Shown in pieces: positions 24,368 through 31,302 of a DNA stretch of 32,023 nucleotides. The position numbers and the translations under genes were made by a program. Position 1 is the first letter of the stretch, and every line of letters begins with the position of its first letter. This DNA comes from Streptomyces sabulosicollis (GTDB lineage: Bacteria; Actinomycetota; Actinomycetes; Streptomycetales; Streptomycetaceae). The notes below the pieces were generated by a model. That model made no database searches, was not told the DNA's origin, and saw nothing but the letters and a program-made list of their open reading frames with translations. The DNA lies in contig NZ_JAEEAP010000053.1 of assembly GCF_016103465.1 (NCBI RefSeq), positions 1-32,023 on the forward strand, read 5' to 3'.

Positions 24368-25953
24368 CCGGCCGTCACCCCCTCGAACCGCTGCACCACC
24401 GGGAGCGAGGGGATGCGGGAGACCGAGGAGGTACGGGCCAGGGCGCGCGGCACCGTGTAGAGGAACACGTTCGGCATCGTGCGCACCGCCACCGCGGTGG
24501 CCGCCCGCAGCACCTCCGGATAGCGCGGCGACTCCAGCGGGGTCCGGCGCACCGCTGCCACGGCGGCGTCCAGTTCGGGCGTGGTGCGGCGCGAGGGGTT
24601 CATCAGCCCCTCCGCGCCGAAGAGCACCTGCATCGCCTGGACCGGTGACTCCCGCCCGGCGAACTGGTCGATGTACAGGGCGCGGGAGTGCTGGACGTAC
24701 ACCACCTGGGACGCCCGTGCCTCGGGGATGACCTCGATCCGGGCCCGGAACCCGACCCGGTTCAGCTGCGCCTGCAACTGCTCGGGCGCGCCCTGCGGCT
24801 GGGTGGTGGTGATGGTGACCTGGACGCCGTCGTGGTACCCGGCCTCCTTCAGCAGCGCGCGCGCCCGCTCCGGGTCGTGCCGGTACACCGCGCCGAGCGA
24901 CGGGTCGAACCCCGTGTAGCCGGGCGGGAAGGGCTGGTGGTCCACCGAGCCGTGGCCGAACTGCTCGCTGTCCAGCAGGGCTTGGCGGTCCACGGCGTAC
25001 TTCAGGGCCTTGAGGACGGCGGGGTCGTCGAAGGGCTTCATGGCGGTGTTCACATCCAGCACGCGCACCACCATCGACGGAATGAGCTGCACCGTGAAAC
25101 CGGCCTCACGCGCCGCCTTCACCTGGCTGAACGGGATCTGGGCCACATTGAGCCGGCCGGACTGGAGCGCGGCGAGCGCCGTGGTCTCATCGGGCTTGGG
25201 AAACGCCTCGAAGCGCTCGACCGCGATGTGCCCGGCGTTCCAGTAGCCGGGGTCGCGGCGCAGGCTCGCCATGGAGTTCTGGGTGTACGACACCAGCCGG
25301 AACGGGCCGTGCCCGACCGGCCTGGTGGCCAGCCGCGCCTCGTCCGTCCCGAACGCGGTGGGGCTGACCACCATGCCGGTCTTCCCGGCCAGCAGCGCGG
25401 GCAACTGGTAGTCGGCCTCGGTGAGTTCGAGGACCACGGTGTGCGGGTCGGTGGCGCGTACCGTGTCGATGCTGGTCAGCTGGGAGGCGATCAGGGACTT
25501 GGGGTGGTTCTTGCCGCGTTCGAGGCTCTTCCTGACGGCCTCGGCGTTCACCGGTGTGCCGTCGGAGAACCGCAGCCCCCGGCGGAGGGTGAAGGTGAGG
25601 CGCCGGCCGTCGTGGGAGTAGCGCCAGGAGGAGGCGAGCGCGGGCTCGGCGCGGCCCTTGGCGTCGAGTTGGGTCAGCCCGGAGTAGACGAGCGACAGCA
25701 GATGGACGTCCCAGCCCTTGGAGGAGAACACCGGGTCCCAGCTGGAGGGCAGGTCCCAGCCCCAGCGCAGGGTCTCGCCCCCGCCGCCCGCGCCGGTGGT
25801 CGCCACTCCGCCGCAGGCGGCCAGCAGCAGGGAGCCACCCGCCCCCAGGGCCAGCCCGAGCACGGAGCGCCGGTCCGGCGCGGGGACCGCAGCGGGGCCC
25901 GGCGGCGGATCGGGCGGGCGGCGGACGGAAGGTGGCGGGGCGGCGGGAGTCAT
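24364..25953 (-). CDS. Family 5 extracellular solute-binding lipoprotein
   Basis: The 529-residue protein captures substrate outside the membrane for the ABC importer. A Pro-rich N-terminus precedes a twin-arginine signal (DRRSVLGLALGAGGSLLLAAC) with lipobox LLAAC and lipidated Cys47. Family-5 motifs include WDPVFSSKGWDVHLLSLVYSGL, LTFTLRRGLRFSDGTPVNAEAV, GHGPFRLVSYTQNS and LKALKYAVDRQALLD. Substrates in this family include peptides, nickel, glutathione and others; the sequence alone does not choose. The leader peptide 230 bp upstream hints at a sulfur-linked substrate (inference). GAAAGG 12 nt before ATG is a distant ribosome binding site. Confidence 0.9.
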   Translation of the reverse strand: MTPAAPPPSVRRPPDPPPGPAAVPAPDRRSVLGLALGAGGSLLLAACGGVATTGAGGGGETLRWGWDLPSSWDPVFSSKGWDVHLLSLVYSGLTQLDAKGRAEPALASSWRYSHDGRRLTFTLRRGLRFSDGTPVNAEAVRKSLERGKNHPKSLIASQLTSIDTVRATDPHTVVLELTEADYQLPALLAGKTGMVVSPTAFGTDEARLATRPVGHGPFRLVSYTQNSMASLRRDPGYWNAGHIAVERFEAFPKPDETTALAALQSGRLNVAQIPFSQVKAAREAGFTVQLIPSMVVRVLDVNTAMKPFDDPAVLKALKYAVDRQALLDSEQFGHGSVDHQPFPPGYTGFDPSLGAVYRHDPERARALLKEAGYHDGVQVTITTTQPQGAPEQLQAQLNRVGFRARIEVIPEARASQVVYVQHSRALYIDQFAGRESPVQAMQVLFGAEGLMNPSRRTTPELDAAVAAVRRTPLESPRYPEVLRAATAVAVRTMPNVFLYTVPRALARTSSVSRIPSLPVVQRFEGVTAG

Positions 25954-26182
25954 GGCTGGACGTCGCCTTTCGTGGTGTCAACTGCCCCCGGACCGCCCGG
26001 ACCTGTGGCCGCGCACGGCCCGCACACGACAGCGAGGGCGCGCGGCAGGGCAGCGGTCATGAAGGCCGGGGGCGGTGGCCCGGGGAGGAATACGGGACCT
26101 CGGGGAAAACGAGGGGGACGAGCGACACGAGGCGCTCGGGACGCGGCGGATCGCGGCGGATCGCGGAAGCGGAAGAGTGCGA
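25954..26182 (-). other. Transcribed leader between leader peptide and ABC operon
   Basis: These 229 bases hold no convincing gene. On the plus strand a 10-bp unit, TCGCGGCGGA, is repeated directly at 26151-26160 and, with one change, at 26141-26150. Several short GC-rich self-complementary stretches exist, but I could not pick a clear terminator/antiterminator pair by eye. If the leader peptide regulates the operon, the switching structure should lie here. Confidence 0.4.
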
Positions 26183-26257
26183 TCAGCGACAGATGGCGCT
26201 GGCGGTGCGCCGGAAGTCCACGTATCGGCACACCACGCCGGGGTGCGTCGTCAGCAT
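26183..26257 (-). CDS. Putative regulatory leader peptide (24 codons)
   Basis: ATG 26255-26257 opens a 24-codon frame ending at TGA 26183-26185. The product begins MLTTHPGVV and ends CRYVDFRRTASAICR. The pattern Arg-(H/Y)-Val-Asp-(L/F)-x-Arg-x-x-Ser-Ala-x-Cys-Arg matches, as I remember it, the small actinobacterial 'putative leader peptides' found before sulfur assimilation and transporter operons. Two cysteine codons, one penultimate to the stop region, suit ribosome stalling when cysteine is short. A promoter places the transcript start at or next to the ATG, so it is probably leaderless. It precedes the ABC importer operon on the same strand. Function is by analogy. Confidence 0.72.
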   Translation of the reverse strand: MLTTHPGVVCRYVDFRRTASAICR

Positions 26258-26263
26258 GTGCCC

Positions 26264-26306
26264 ATGGTGCGGGGCGAGGACCGGCGAAGTCAATGGACAC
26301 CTTTCG
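26264..26306 (-). promoter_or_regulatory. Promoter and upstream box for leader peptide/ABC operon
   Basis: On the minus strand: box CGAAAGGTGTCC (26295-26306), one base, -35 TTGACT (26288-26293), 18-nt spacer, -10 CACCAT (26264-26269), six bases, then the leader ATG. The box is part of a perfect inverted repeat GACACC-TTTC-GGTGTC (26296-26311, plus strand). The same order of box, -35, 18-nt spacer, -10 and immediate ATG is found before the cupin gene. Confidence 0.6.
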
Positions 26307-26344
26307 GTGTCTCATGGACCAAGACGGCTACCACCTGCGGCTTT

Positions 26345-27283
26345 TCAGCCCGCGGGGGCGATGAGCGCCGGATGGGTGGCGGCCTCGTCCGGGTGCAGCC
26401 ACAGCGGCCCGCCCGCCGTCTCCACCCGTACGGCCGCGGGCGGGGGAGTGGTGCCGCCCGTCAGCAGCGACAGGTCGGGCCCGGTCAGACTGCGGTACTC
26501 CGCCAGGGCCTCCCGGGGGCCGATCGGGGATGCCTCCCAGAGCTGACGGGGCGCCACCGTGCGCAGCGCCATCAGGTACTCGGCCATGCTCCGCCACCCC
26601 GGCGCGGCCACGCGCCCGCCGGGGCCGGAGAACACCAGCGTGGGCAGGGCGTAGCGCACCCCGTCGTCGGTCTCCTTCACCCCCGTGCCATGCGGTCCCG
26701 GGGCGTGGAAGGCATGGGCCTCCGGGATGGGGGCGCGGGCCTCGGCGTGGTCCCGCCGGACGGCCGCCGCCACCTCCGGGTCGCCCGCCTCGGCGCTCAG
26801 CCGCCCCACATCGACACCCTCGAGGCCGGCCAGGGCGCCCCGCACCCGCTCCGCCGTATCGGCCGGAGTGCCCAGCACGAACGTGGTCTCGCGCAGCCGC
26901 CGCAGCACCCGCTCCGCCGCCGTCGCGCCCTGCCGCTCGGCCGCCTTGGCGGCCAGCGACGCCGGCCGGCTGGTGGCCGCCACCCAGCGCAGCCGGCGTG
27001 CGTAGGGCGCCCGGGTATGGCGGGCGATATCGGCGACGTAGCGGCCGTACCAAGCGGTCTCGGCGGCCGGGTCCGGCGCCGGGTCGTCGTCCTCGTCGAA
27101 GAGGATGCCGAACACCCGGCGCCAGCGGGCCCGCCCCGCGGTGAGGGCCCGCAGCAGGCGGAGCGCGGGCTCGGACCCCCACGCCCACGGGCAGGCCGGA
27201 TCGGTGTACTCCACGATCTCGACGGCCCCGTCGCCGTTCGGCTCGGCGCTCCCGGGCCGGTCAGGGCGGCGCACGGACCTCAT
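26345..27283 (-). CDS. DsbA-like thioredoxin-fold protein with single active-site Cys (CPWA)
   Basis: The 312-residue protein starts at ATG 27283, overlapping the Rrf2 stop (ATGA). It has a thioredoxin-fold N-terminus (VEIVEYTDPACPWAWGSEP) with Cys31 in C-P-W-A, so the second cysteine of the usual CXXC is alanine. An inserted helical domain follows (about 50-200). A cis-Pro-type segment, YALPTLVFSGPGG, stands near 220. Relatives are the FrnE/2-hydroxychromene isomerase-like DsbA group and YjbH-like proteins. With one cysteine it may form mixed disulfides or work as an adaptor rather than a dithiol oxidase (inference). Coupling to an Rrf2 regulator suggests a thiol or redox role. Confidence 0.78.
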   Translation of the reverse strand: MRSVRRPDRPGSAEPNGDGAVEIVEYTDPACPWAWGSEPALRLLRALTAGRARWRRVFGILFDEDDDPAPDPAAETAWYGRYVADIARHTRAPYARRLRWVAATSRPASLAAKAAERQGATAAERVLRRLRETTFVLGTPADTAERVRGALAGLEGVDVGRLSAEAGDPEVAAAVRRDHAEARAPIPEAHAFHAPGPHGTGVKETDDGVRYALPTLVFSGPGGRVAAPGWRSMAEYLMALRTVAPRQLWEASPIGPREALAEYRSLTGPDLSLLTGGTTPPPAAVRVETAGGPLWLHPDEAATHPALIAPAG

Positions 27284-27690
27284 GCGGCCAGCCGCTCGCG
27301 CACCAGATCGCTCAGCGCGGTGGAGGTCAGCACCTGGCGCACATGGTCCTCCATCCCGCGCCACACCCCGGGCAGCCCGGCCGCCGGGCCCCGGTAGCCG
27401 AGGCCGTCCAGCCGCTCGCCGCGCAGCGTCAGGAACGCCCCGTCCACCGCGAGCACGATGTCCGCGAGCGTGGTCTCGGCGGGGTCGCGGGCGAGCCAGT
27501 AGCCGCCCTCGCAGCCGCGCTGGCTGCGCACCAGACCGGCCTGGCGCAGATCGCGGAAGACCGCCTTGAGGAACCGGAAGGGGATGTCCTGGGAGGTCGC
27601 TATCGCCTCACAGGTGAGCGGCCTGCCGGGGTCCGCGGCCAGCTCCGCCAGCGCCCGGACCGCGTAGTCCGCCTTCGCCGAGATCTGCAT
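27280..27690 (-). CDS. Rrf2-family transcriptional regulator
   Basis: The 136-residue protein begins MQISAKADYAVRALAELA, the classic Rrf2 N-terminus. It continues through a winged helix-turn-helix (AIATSQDIPFRFLKAVFRDL, AGLVRSQRGCEGGYWLA) to a C-terminal helix. The three-cysteine loop that holds the iron-sulfur cluster in IscR and NsrR is missing (ERLDGLGYRGPAAGLPG), so sensing is cluster-independent, as in CymR, or involves C27 and C60. CATAAT (27700-27705 region, minus strand) lies just upstream of the ATG, consistent with a leaderless message. It is cotranslated with the DsbA-like gene and divergent from the cupin gene. Confidence 0.88.
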   Translation of the reverse strand: MQISAKADYAVRALAELAADPGRPLTCEAIATSQDIPFRFLKAVFRDLRQAGLVRSQRGCEGGYWLARDPAETTLADIVLAVDGAFLTLRGERLDGLGYRGPAAGLPGVWRGMEDHVRQVLTSTALSDLVRERLAA

Positions 27691-27705
27691 ACGGCCATTA
27701 TGCAG
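27685..27705. promoter_or_regulatory. Inverted repeat over the Rrf2 start codon (candidate autoregulatory operator)
   Basis: CTGCATA (27685-27691) and TATGCAG (27699-27705) form a perfect 7-bp inverted repeat with a 7-nt centre. It covers the ATG (27688-27690) and the CATAAT -10-like hexamer. This is an ideal place for Rrf2 to repress its own gene; binding is inference. Confidence 0.5.
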
Positions 27706-27735
27706 CGTGGATTTCGCGGTGTTGTGCCTGGTGAG

Positions 27736-27779
27736 CGAAAGGACACCTGTTGACATCCATTGCCGGTGCTTTCTACGGT
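27736..27779 (+). promoter_or_regulatory. Promoter and upstream box for the cupin gene
   Basis: Box CGAAAGGACACC (27736-27747), two bases, -35 TTGACA (27750-27755), 18-nt spacer, -10 TACGGT (27774-27779). The cupin ATG is 7 nt later, so the transcript should be leaderless. The -35 is perfect and the -10 fits TANNNT. The box matches the one at 26295-26306. Confidence 0.7.
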
Positions 27780-27786
27780 CGGTGGC

Positions 27787-28293
27787 ATGACGACGCCCGG
27801 CGGCGACCCCGCGCAGCAGCACGACGCGTTCCATCCGCATCTGCGGGCCACCGCGCCCGACGGTCCGTTGCGGTCGCGGCTGCACCACATCCGCACCGAG
27901 GACGTCGACCCCGGCACCGCCCAGACCGAGGGCATGCGGCGGTTCGCCGCGATCAGCGGCCAGTCGGTGGGGTCCGAGCGGCTCTGGATGGGCCAGACCC
28001 ATGTGGCACCGGACACCGCCTCCGCCAACCACCACCACGGCGAGTCCGAGACGGCCATCTTCGTGGTGCGGGGCCACCCCGAGTTCGTCTTCGCCGAGGA
28101 GCGGGACGGACGCGTCGAGGAGATCCGGCTGCGCACCCGGCCGGGTGACTACATCTTCGTCCCGCCCTATGTGCCGCACCGGGAGGAGAACCCGGACCCC
28201 GACGACGAGGCGGTGGTGGTCATCGCCCGCAGCACCCAGGAGGCCATCGTGGTCAATCTGCCGGAGCTGTATGTGCTGGAGCACGGGGAGTAG
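27787..28293 (+). CDS. Cupin-fold metal-binding protein
   Basis: The 168-residue protein starts at ATG 27787, immediately after the promoter. Cupin motif 1 is ANHHHGESETAIFVVRG with likely ligands H82, H84 and E88. Motif 2 is GDYIFVPPYVPHREEN with H131. It is a single-domain cupin with no DNA-binding part. Enzymes of this fold include dioxygenases and isomerases and the reaction is not evident; a thiol dioxygenase would fit the neighbourhood but is speculation. It is divergent from the Rrf2/DsbA pair. Confidence 0.85.
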   Translation: MTTPGGDPAQQHDAFHPHLRATAPDGPLRSRLHHIRTEDVDPGTAQTEGMRRFAAISGQSVGSERLWMGQTHVAPDTASANHHHGESETAIFVVRGHPEFVFAEERDGRVEEIRLRTRPGDYIFVPPYVPHREENPDPDDEAVVVIARSTQEAIVVNLPELYVLEHGE

Positions 28294-28404
28294 CCCGCCG
28301 CGCGCACAGAGGGCCGCATCGAACCGGCCGGCCATGCATCCACCCGGCGCTCGTGGGTAATCGCCCCTGCTGTGCCCCCCTCCATCGACGAAAGGAGCGG
28401 CATC

Positions 28405-28641
28405 GTGAGCGACGACCGGCGACCGGAGGAGCGCGAGGAGCGGGGCGGGATCCCCAGGGACCTCCCCGACCAGCAGGCAAAGGACGGGCCCGACCACCTG
28501 GACGTGGCGGGCGCCGGCCATGAGCCGGACGACGTGGACGACGTCCCCGAGACGGACGAGTCCGGCACCGGACGGAAGGGGAGGCCGCAGACCGGAAGCG
28601 TGCACCCCGAGCAGCCCGTCCCGGACGAGCCCTCGGGGTGA
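28405..28641 (+). CDS. Small acidic hydrophilic protein
   Basis: The 78-residue protein starts at GTG 28405 with AAAGGAG (28391-28397) seven bases upstream. It is almost devoid of hydrophobic residues and rich in Asp, Glu, Pro, Arg and Gly (GHEPDDVDDVPETDESGTG), so it is probably disordered. No motif is recognised. The clear ribosome binding site and exact spacing support it as a gene. Confidence 0.6.
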   Translation: MSDDRRPEEREERGGIPRDLPDQQAKDGPDHLDVAGAGHEPDDVDDVPETDESGTGRKGRPQTGSVHPEQPVPDEPSG

Positions 28642-28667
28642 ACGCCCCGGGGGGACAGGGGGACGGG

Positions 28668-29264
28668 TCAGGTACCGGCGGGGCGGGCGCGGACGTGGAT
28701 GCGCTCGCCCTGCGCCCCGAACAGGGAGAGGAACTCCACCGGCTGTTCCCCGGCGTTGGCGAAGCCATGAGGGGTGCGGGTGTCGAATTCCGCTGCCTCG
28801 CCGGCCGTGAGCACCAGGTCGTGCTCGCCCAGCGCCAGCCGTAGCCGCCCGGAGAGCACATAGAGCCACTCATAGCCCTCGTGCACCCGCTGCTCCAGCG
28901 GTTCGTCGCTCCTGCCCTGCGGCCGGGGCGGCAGGATCTGCTTGTACGCGTGCAGCCCGCCCAGATAGCGGGTCAGCGGAACGAACGTCTGGCCGTGCCG
29001 GGTGAACGGCCGTGGATGGACGCGGGGATCCCCGGTGGCCGGCGCCCCCACCAGCTCGTCCAGCTGCACTCCGTACGCCTTGGCCAGCGGCAGCAGCAGC
29101 TCCAGGGTCGGCTTGCGCTGCCCCGACTCCAGTCGCGACAGGGTGCTCAGCGAGATGCCCGTCGTCTCGCTGAGCTGGGCGAGGGTGGTGCCGCGGGTGC
29201 GCCGCAGCGCCCGCAGCCGGGGTCCTACGGCGGTCAGCACCTCGGTGAGGTCTTCGTCAGCCAT
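28668..29264 (-). CDS. XRE-family regulator with C-terminal cupin domain
   Basis: The 198-residue protein (ATG 29264; an in-frame GTG 15 nt earlier is possible) has an HTH-XRE domain at about 14-70 (LRRTRGTTLAQLSETTGISLSTLSRLESGQRKPTLELL, shown in part by SETTGISLSTLSRLESG). A cupin domain at about 120-190 follows (EGYEWLYVLSGRLRLALG, AAEFDTRTPHGFANAGEQ). The class (PuuR-like) typically represses metabolic genes and senses a small ligand through the cupin. The perfect inverted repeat just upstream of its start is the likely operator, and the divergent methyltransferase is a possible target. Confidence 0.88.
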   Translation of the reverse strand: MADEDLTEVLTAVGPRLRALRRTRGTTLAQLSETTGISLSTLSRLESGQRKPTLELLLPLAKAYGVQLDELVGAPATGDPRVHPRPFTRHGQTFVPLTRYLGGLHAYKQILPPRPQGRSDEPLEQRVHEGYEWLYVLSGRLRLALGEHDLVLTAGEAAEFDTRTPHGFANAGEQPVEFLSLFGAQGERIHVRARPAGT

Positions 29265-29271
29265 ACCTTCA

Positions 29272-29288
29272 TTTGCCACCCCGGCAAA
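29272..29288. promoter_or_regulatory. TTTGCC-N5-GGCAAA inverted repeat (candidate operator)
   Basis: A perfect 6-bp inverted repeat with a 5-nt centre lies 8 bp upstream of the XRE-cupin start. It overlaps the expected -10 of a minus-strand promoter whose -35 is TTGACA (29295-29300). Binding there would shut the regulator's own promoter and could affect the divergent gene. Confidence 0.6.
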
Positions 29289-29352
29289 GAAGTTTGTCAA
29301 GTGTCCATGGCCGGGCGCACTCTCTTGACCCAACGAAGGGAGCGCTTCCGAC

Positions 29353-30000
29353 ATGACCACCAGACCGCACGACATCTCGCCCGACACCACCCACGGGGAG
29401 TTCTGGGACACCTTCTACAGCGCCGAGGACCGCGTCTGGAGCGGCAGGCCCAACGCCGCCCTGGTGCGCGAGGTCACCGGGCTGACCCCCGGCCACGCAC
29501 TCGACCTGGGCTGTGGCGAGGGCGCCGACGCCATCTGGCTCGCCCGGCAGGGCTGGCGGGTCACCGCCGTCGACGTCTCCCAGGTGGCCCTGGACCGCGG
29601 CGCCGGACACGCGGCGTCGGAAGGTGTCGCCGACGGCATCGAATGGCAGCGTCACGACCTGTCCGTGTCCTTCCCCACCGGCACCTTCGACCTGGTCTCC
29701 ACCCACTTCCTCCACTCCTGGCTGGAGCTTCCCCGGGAGCGGATCCTGCGCGGCGCCGCGGACGCCGTCGCACCGGGCGGAGTGCTGCTGATCACCGGAC
29801 ACGCCGGATTCCCGTCCTGGGTGACGGACCCCGATCCGGACATCCACTTCCCCACCCCCGAGGAGGTTCTCGCCGGGCTCGACCTCGCGGACGGGCAGTG
29901 GGACGTCCTCGTCAGCGCGGTCCACGAGGAGAAGATGACCGACCCGGAGGGAAAGCCGGCCACGCGCACCGACAACACGGTGAAGGTCCGCCGCCGCTGA
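29353..30000 (+). CDS. Class I SAM-dependent methyltransferase
   Basis: The 215-residue protein has SAM motif I LDLGCGEG (50-57), an acidic end of strand 2 (VTAVDVS, Asp74), motif II-like HDLSVSFPTGTFDLVSTHFLHSW and a post-motif strand GGVLLITGHAG. The opening HGEFWDTFYSAEDRVWSGRPN resembles TehB/thiopurine-methyltransferase-like proteins, which methylate small molecules or metalloids. The substrate cannot be named. GGGAG lies 10 nt before ATG 29353. It is divergent from the XRE-cupin regulator. Confidence 0.88.
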   Translation: MTTRPHDISPDTTHGEFWDTFYSAEDRVWSGRPNAALVREVTGLTPGHALDLGCGEGADAIWLARQGWRVTAVDVSQVALDRGAGHAASEGVADGIEWQRHDLSVSFPTGTFDLVSTHFLHSWLELPRERILRGAADAVAPGGVLLITGHAGFPSWVTDPDPDIHFPTPEEVLAGLDLADGQWDVLVSAVHEEKMTDPEGKPATRTDNTVKVRRR

Positions 30001-30015
30001 CGGCGGTTCCCGCCG
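30001..30015. terminator. Short hairpin between convergent genes
   Basis: CGGCGG (30001-30006) and CCGCCG (30010-30015) form a tight 6-bp stem with a 3-nt loop immediately after the methyltransferase stop. A second stem (GAGGCG 30022-30027 / CGCCTC 30034-30039) follows. Together they may terminate the convergent transcripts. Confidence 0.4.
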
Positions 30016-30037
30016 CCCCAGGAGGCGCCTGGCCGCC

Positions 30038-31132
30038 TCAGGAAGCGGCTGACGAACCGGTGCGCCGGAACGCCCAGTCCATGCGCGGCTCCACCACAGC
30101 GCGCAGCACCCGTCGCACCGGTTCCGTGCACAGCACGGTGATCATGAGCGCCGCGGCCGCCGTGACGGCGAGCTCCCCGAGCGGGGTGTGCAGCCACGGA
30201 TGGTCGTACCAGTCCCAGAAACGGGACGACTTGATGATGAAGCCGTGCAGCAGATAGCCGTACAGCGTTCCCGAGCCGAGCGCGGTGAACCAGGTCCGGC
30301 GCCCCGGCACCCAGGCCAGGAAGCAGGCCGTCAGCACCAGCGCCAGACCGAAGAGGGCGGGCGTGGTGAGCAGACCGGCCCAGGCCGGTACGCCGTCCAG
30401 CTCGGCGACGCTCTTGCGGTGGTAGAACCACTCCGCGTCCAGCCAGGGCGCCACCGCGTACGCCGTGCACAGCGCGAAGGCCGCCACCGGAAGGGCGATC
30501 AGCTTCACCCGCCGGGTGCGCAGCCGGGTGAAGTGGTCCGGGCGCAGGGTGAGCCCGACCACGAAGAACGGGAGGAACGCCAGCACCCGCTGCAGACCGA
30601 GATCCCCGCCGGCCTCCGGTGAGACCGAGGCCAGCGCGGCCACCGCAAGCGCGACCGGCACCGGGCGGCGCAGCGCGAGCCACAGCGGGGTGGTGATCCG
30701 CCAGATGAACAGCGCGGCCAGGAACCACATCACGTACCAGGGGTCGAGCAGACTGATCGGATACCCCGGATCGTCCTGCGCCCAGCGGTAGAAGAGCGTG
30801 TACGCCACCTCGAACACCACGTACGGCACCACGACACCGGTGAACAGCCGCTTCACCCGCCCCAGTGCCATGTCGAAGCTCCGCGAGAAGTAGCCCGATA
30901 CGAGGGCGAACGCGGGCATGTGGAACGCGTACACCAGCAGGTAGACGGCGGTGGCCGCCCGGCTGCCGTAGGTGAGCGGCTCCCATGCGTGGCCGCACGC
31001 CACCAGCACGATGGTGAGGTACTTCGCGTTGTCGAAGTACGGGTCGCGCGTCCGGCCCCCGGACGCGCCGCCATCGCGCGGTCGTGGGACGGCCGGTGGT
31101 GTGGTCACACGGGCGGAGGTCTCCTGCTGCAC
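30038..31132 (-). CDS. Acyltransferase-3 family membrane protein (fucose 4-O-acetylase-like)
   Basis: I chose GTG 31132 because GGGAG lies 5 nt upstream; the frame extends further without a better start. The 364-residue protein has about ten membrane helices. The N-terminal signature DPYFDNAKYLTIVLVACGHA carries Asp34 and the likely catalytic His48, followed by YAFHMPAFALVSGYFSRS, as in fucose 4-O-acetylase-like members of the acyltransferase-3 family. Such proteins transfer acyl groups to sugars or lipids at the membrane; the acceptor is unknown. It faces the methyltransferase. Confidence 0.87.
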   Translation of the reverse strand: MQQETSARVTTPPAVPRPRDGGASGGRTRDPYFDNAKYLTIVLVACGHAWEPLTYGSRAATAVYLLVYAFHMPAFALVSGYFSRSFDMALGRVKRLFTGVVVPYVVFEVAYTLFYRWAQDDPGYPISLLDPWYVMWFLAALFIWRITTPLWLALRRPVPVALAVAALASVSPEAGGDLGLQRVLAFLPFFVVGLTLRPDHFTRLRTRRVKLIALPVAAFALCTAYAVAPWLDAEWFYHRKSVAELDGVPAWAGLLTTPALFGLALVLTACFLAWVPGRRTWFTALGSGTLYGYLLHGFIIKSSRFWDWYDHPWLHTPLGELAVTAAAALMITVLCTEPVRRVLRAVVEPRMDWAFRRTGSSAAS

Positions 31133-31302
31133 GGATTCTCCCGGACACCTTCGATCGAGCCGACAGGGGGATCCTGGTCGTCTGCCCCGCTCCGCTTCTC
31201 TCATGCGAACCAGGACTCGGATCCCAGTACGTGCGGCCCGGCCGCGGCGTTCACCGGCGGGCGGCACGTCCCGGGGACCCCTGATGGCCTCGGCCTCCCT
31301 CC

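Noticed and set aside
25966-25981. TTGACACCACGAAAGG (minus strand) just before the lipoprotein gene as another promoter box
   Set aside because: The -35-like hexamer is only 22 nt before the ATG, so a -10 would fall on the start codon; GAAAGG more likely serves as a ribosome binding site. Its similarity to the boxes is noted but unproven.
29295-29306. GGACAC-TTGACA at the XRE-cupin promoter as a regulon member
   Set aside because: Shares GGACAC next to the -35 but lacks CGAAA; could be chance in a small sample.
29325-29330. TTGACC as -35 for the methyltransferase
   Set aside because: The matching -10 would overlap the start codon, and no good TANNNT is present.
31143-31153. CGAAGGTGTCC (minus strand) upstream of the acyltransferase, as a third regulon box
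   Set aside because: One A is missing and no TTGAC -35 adjoins it; it surrounds the ribosome binding site instead.
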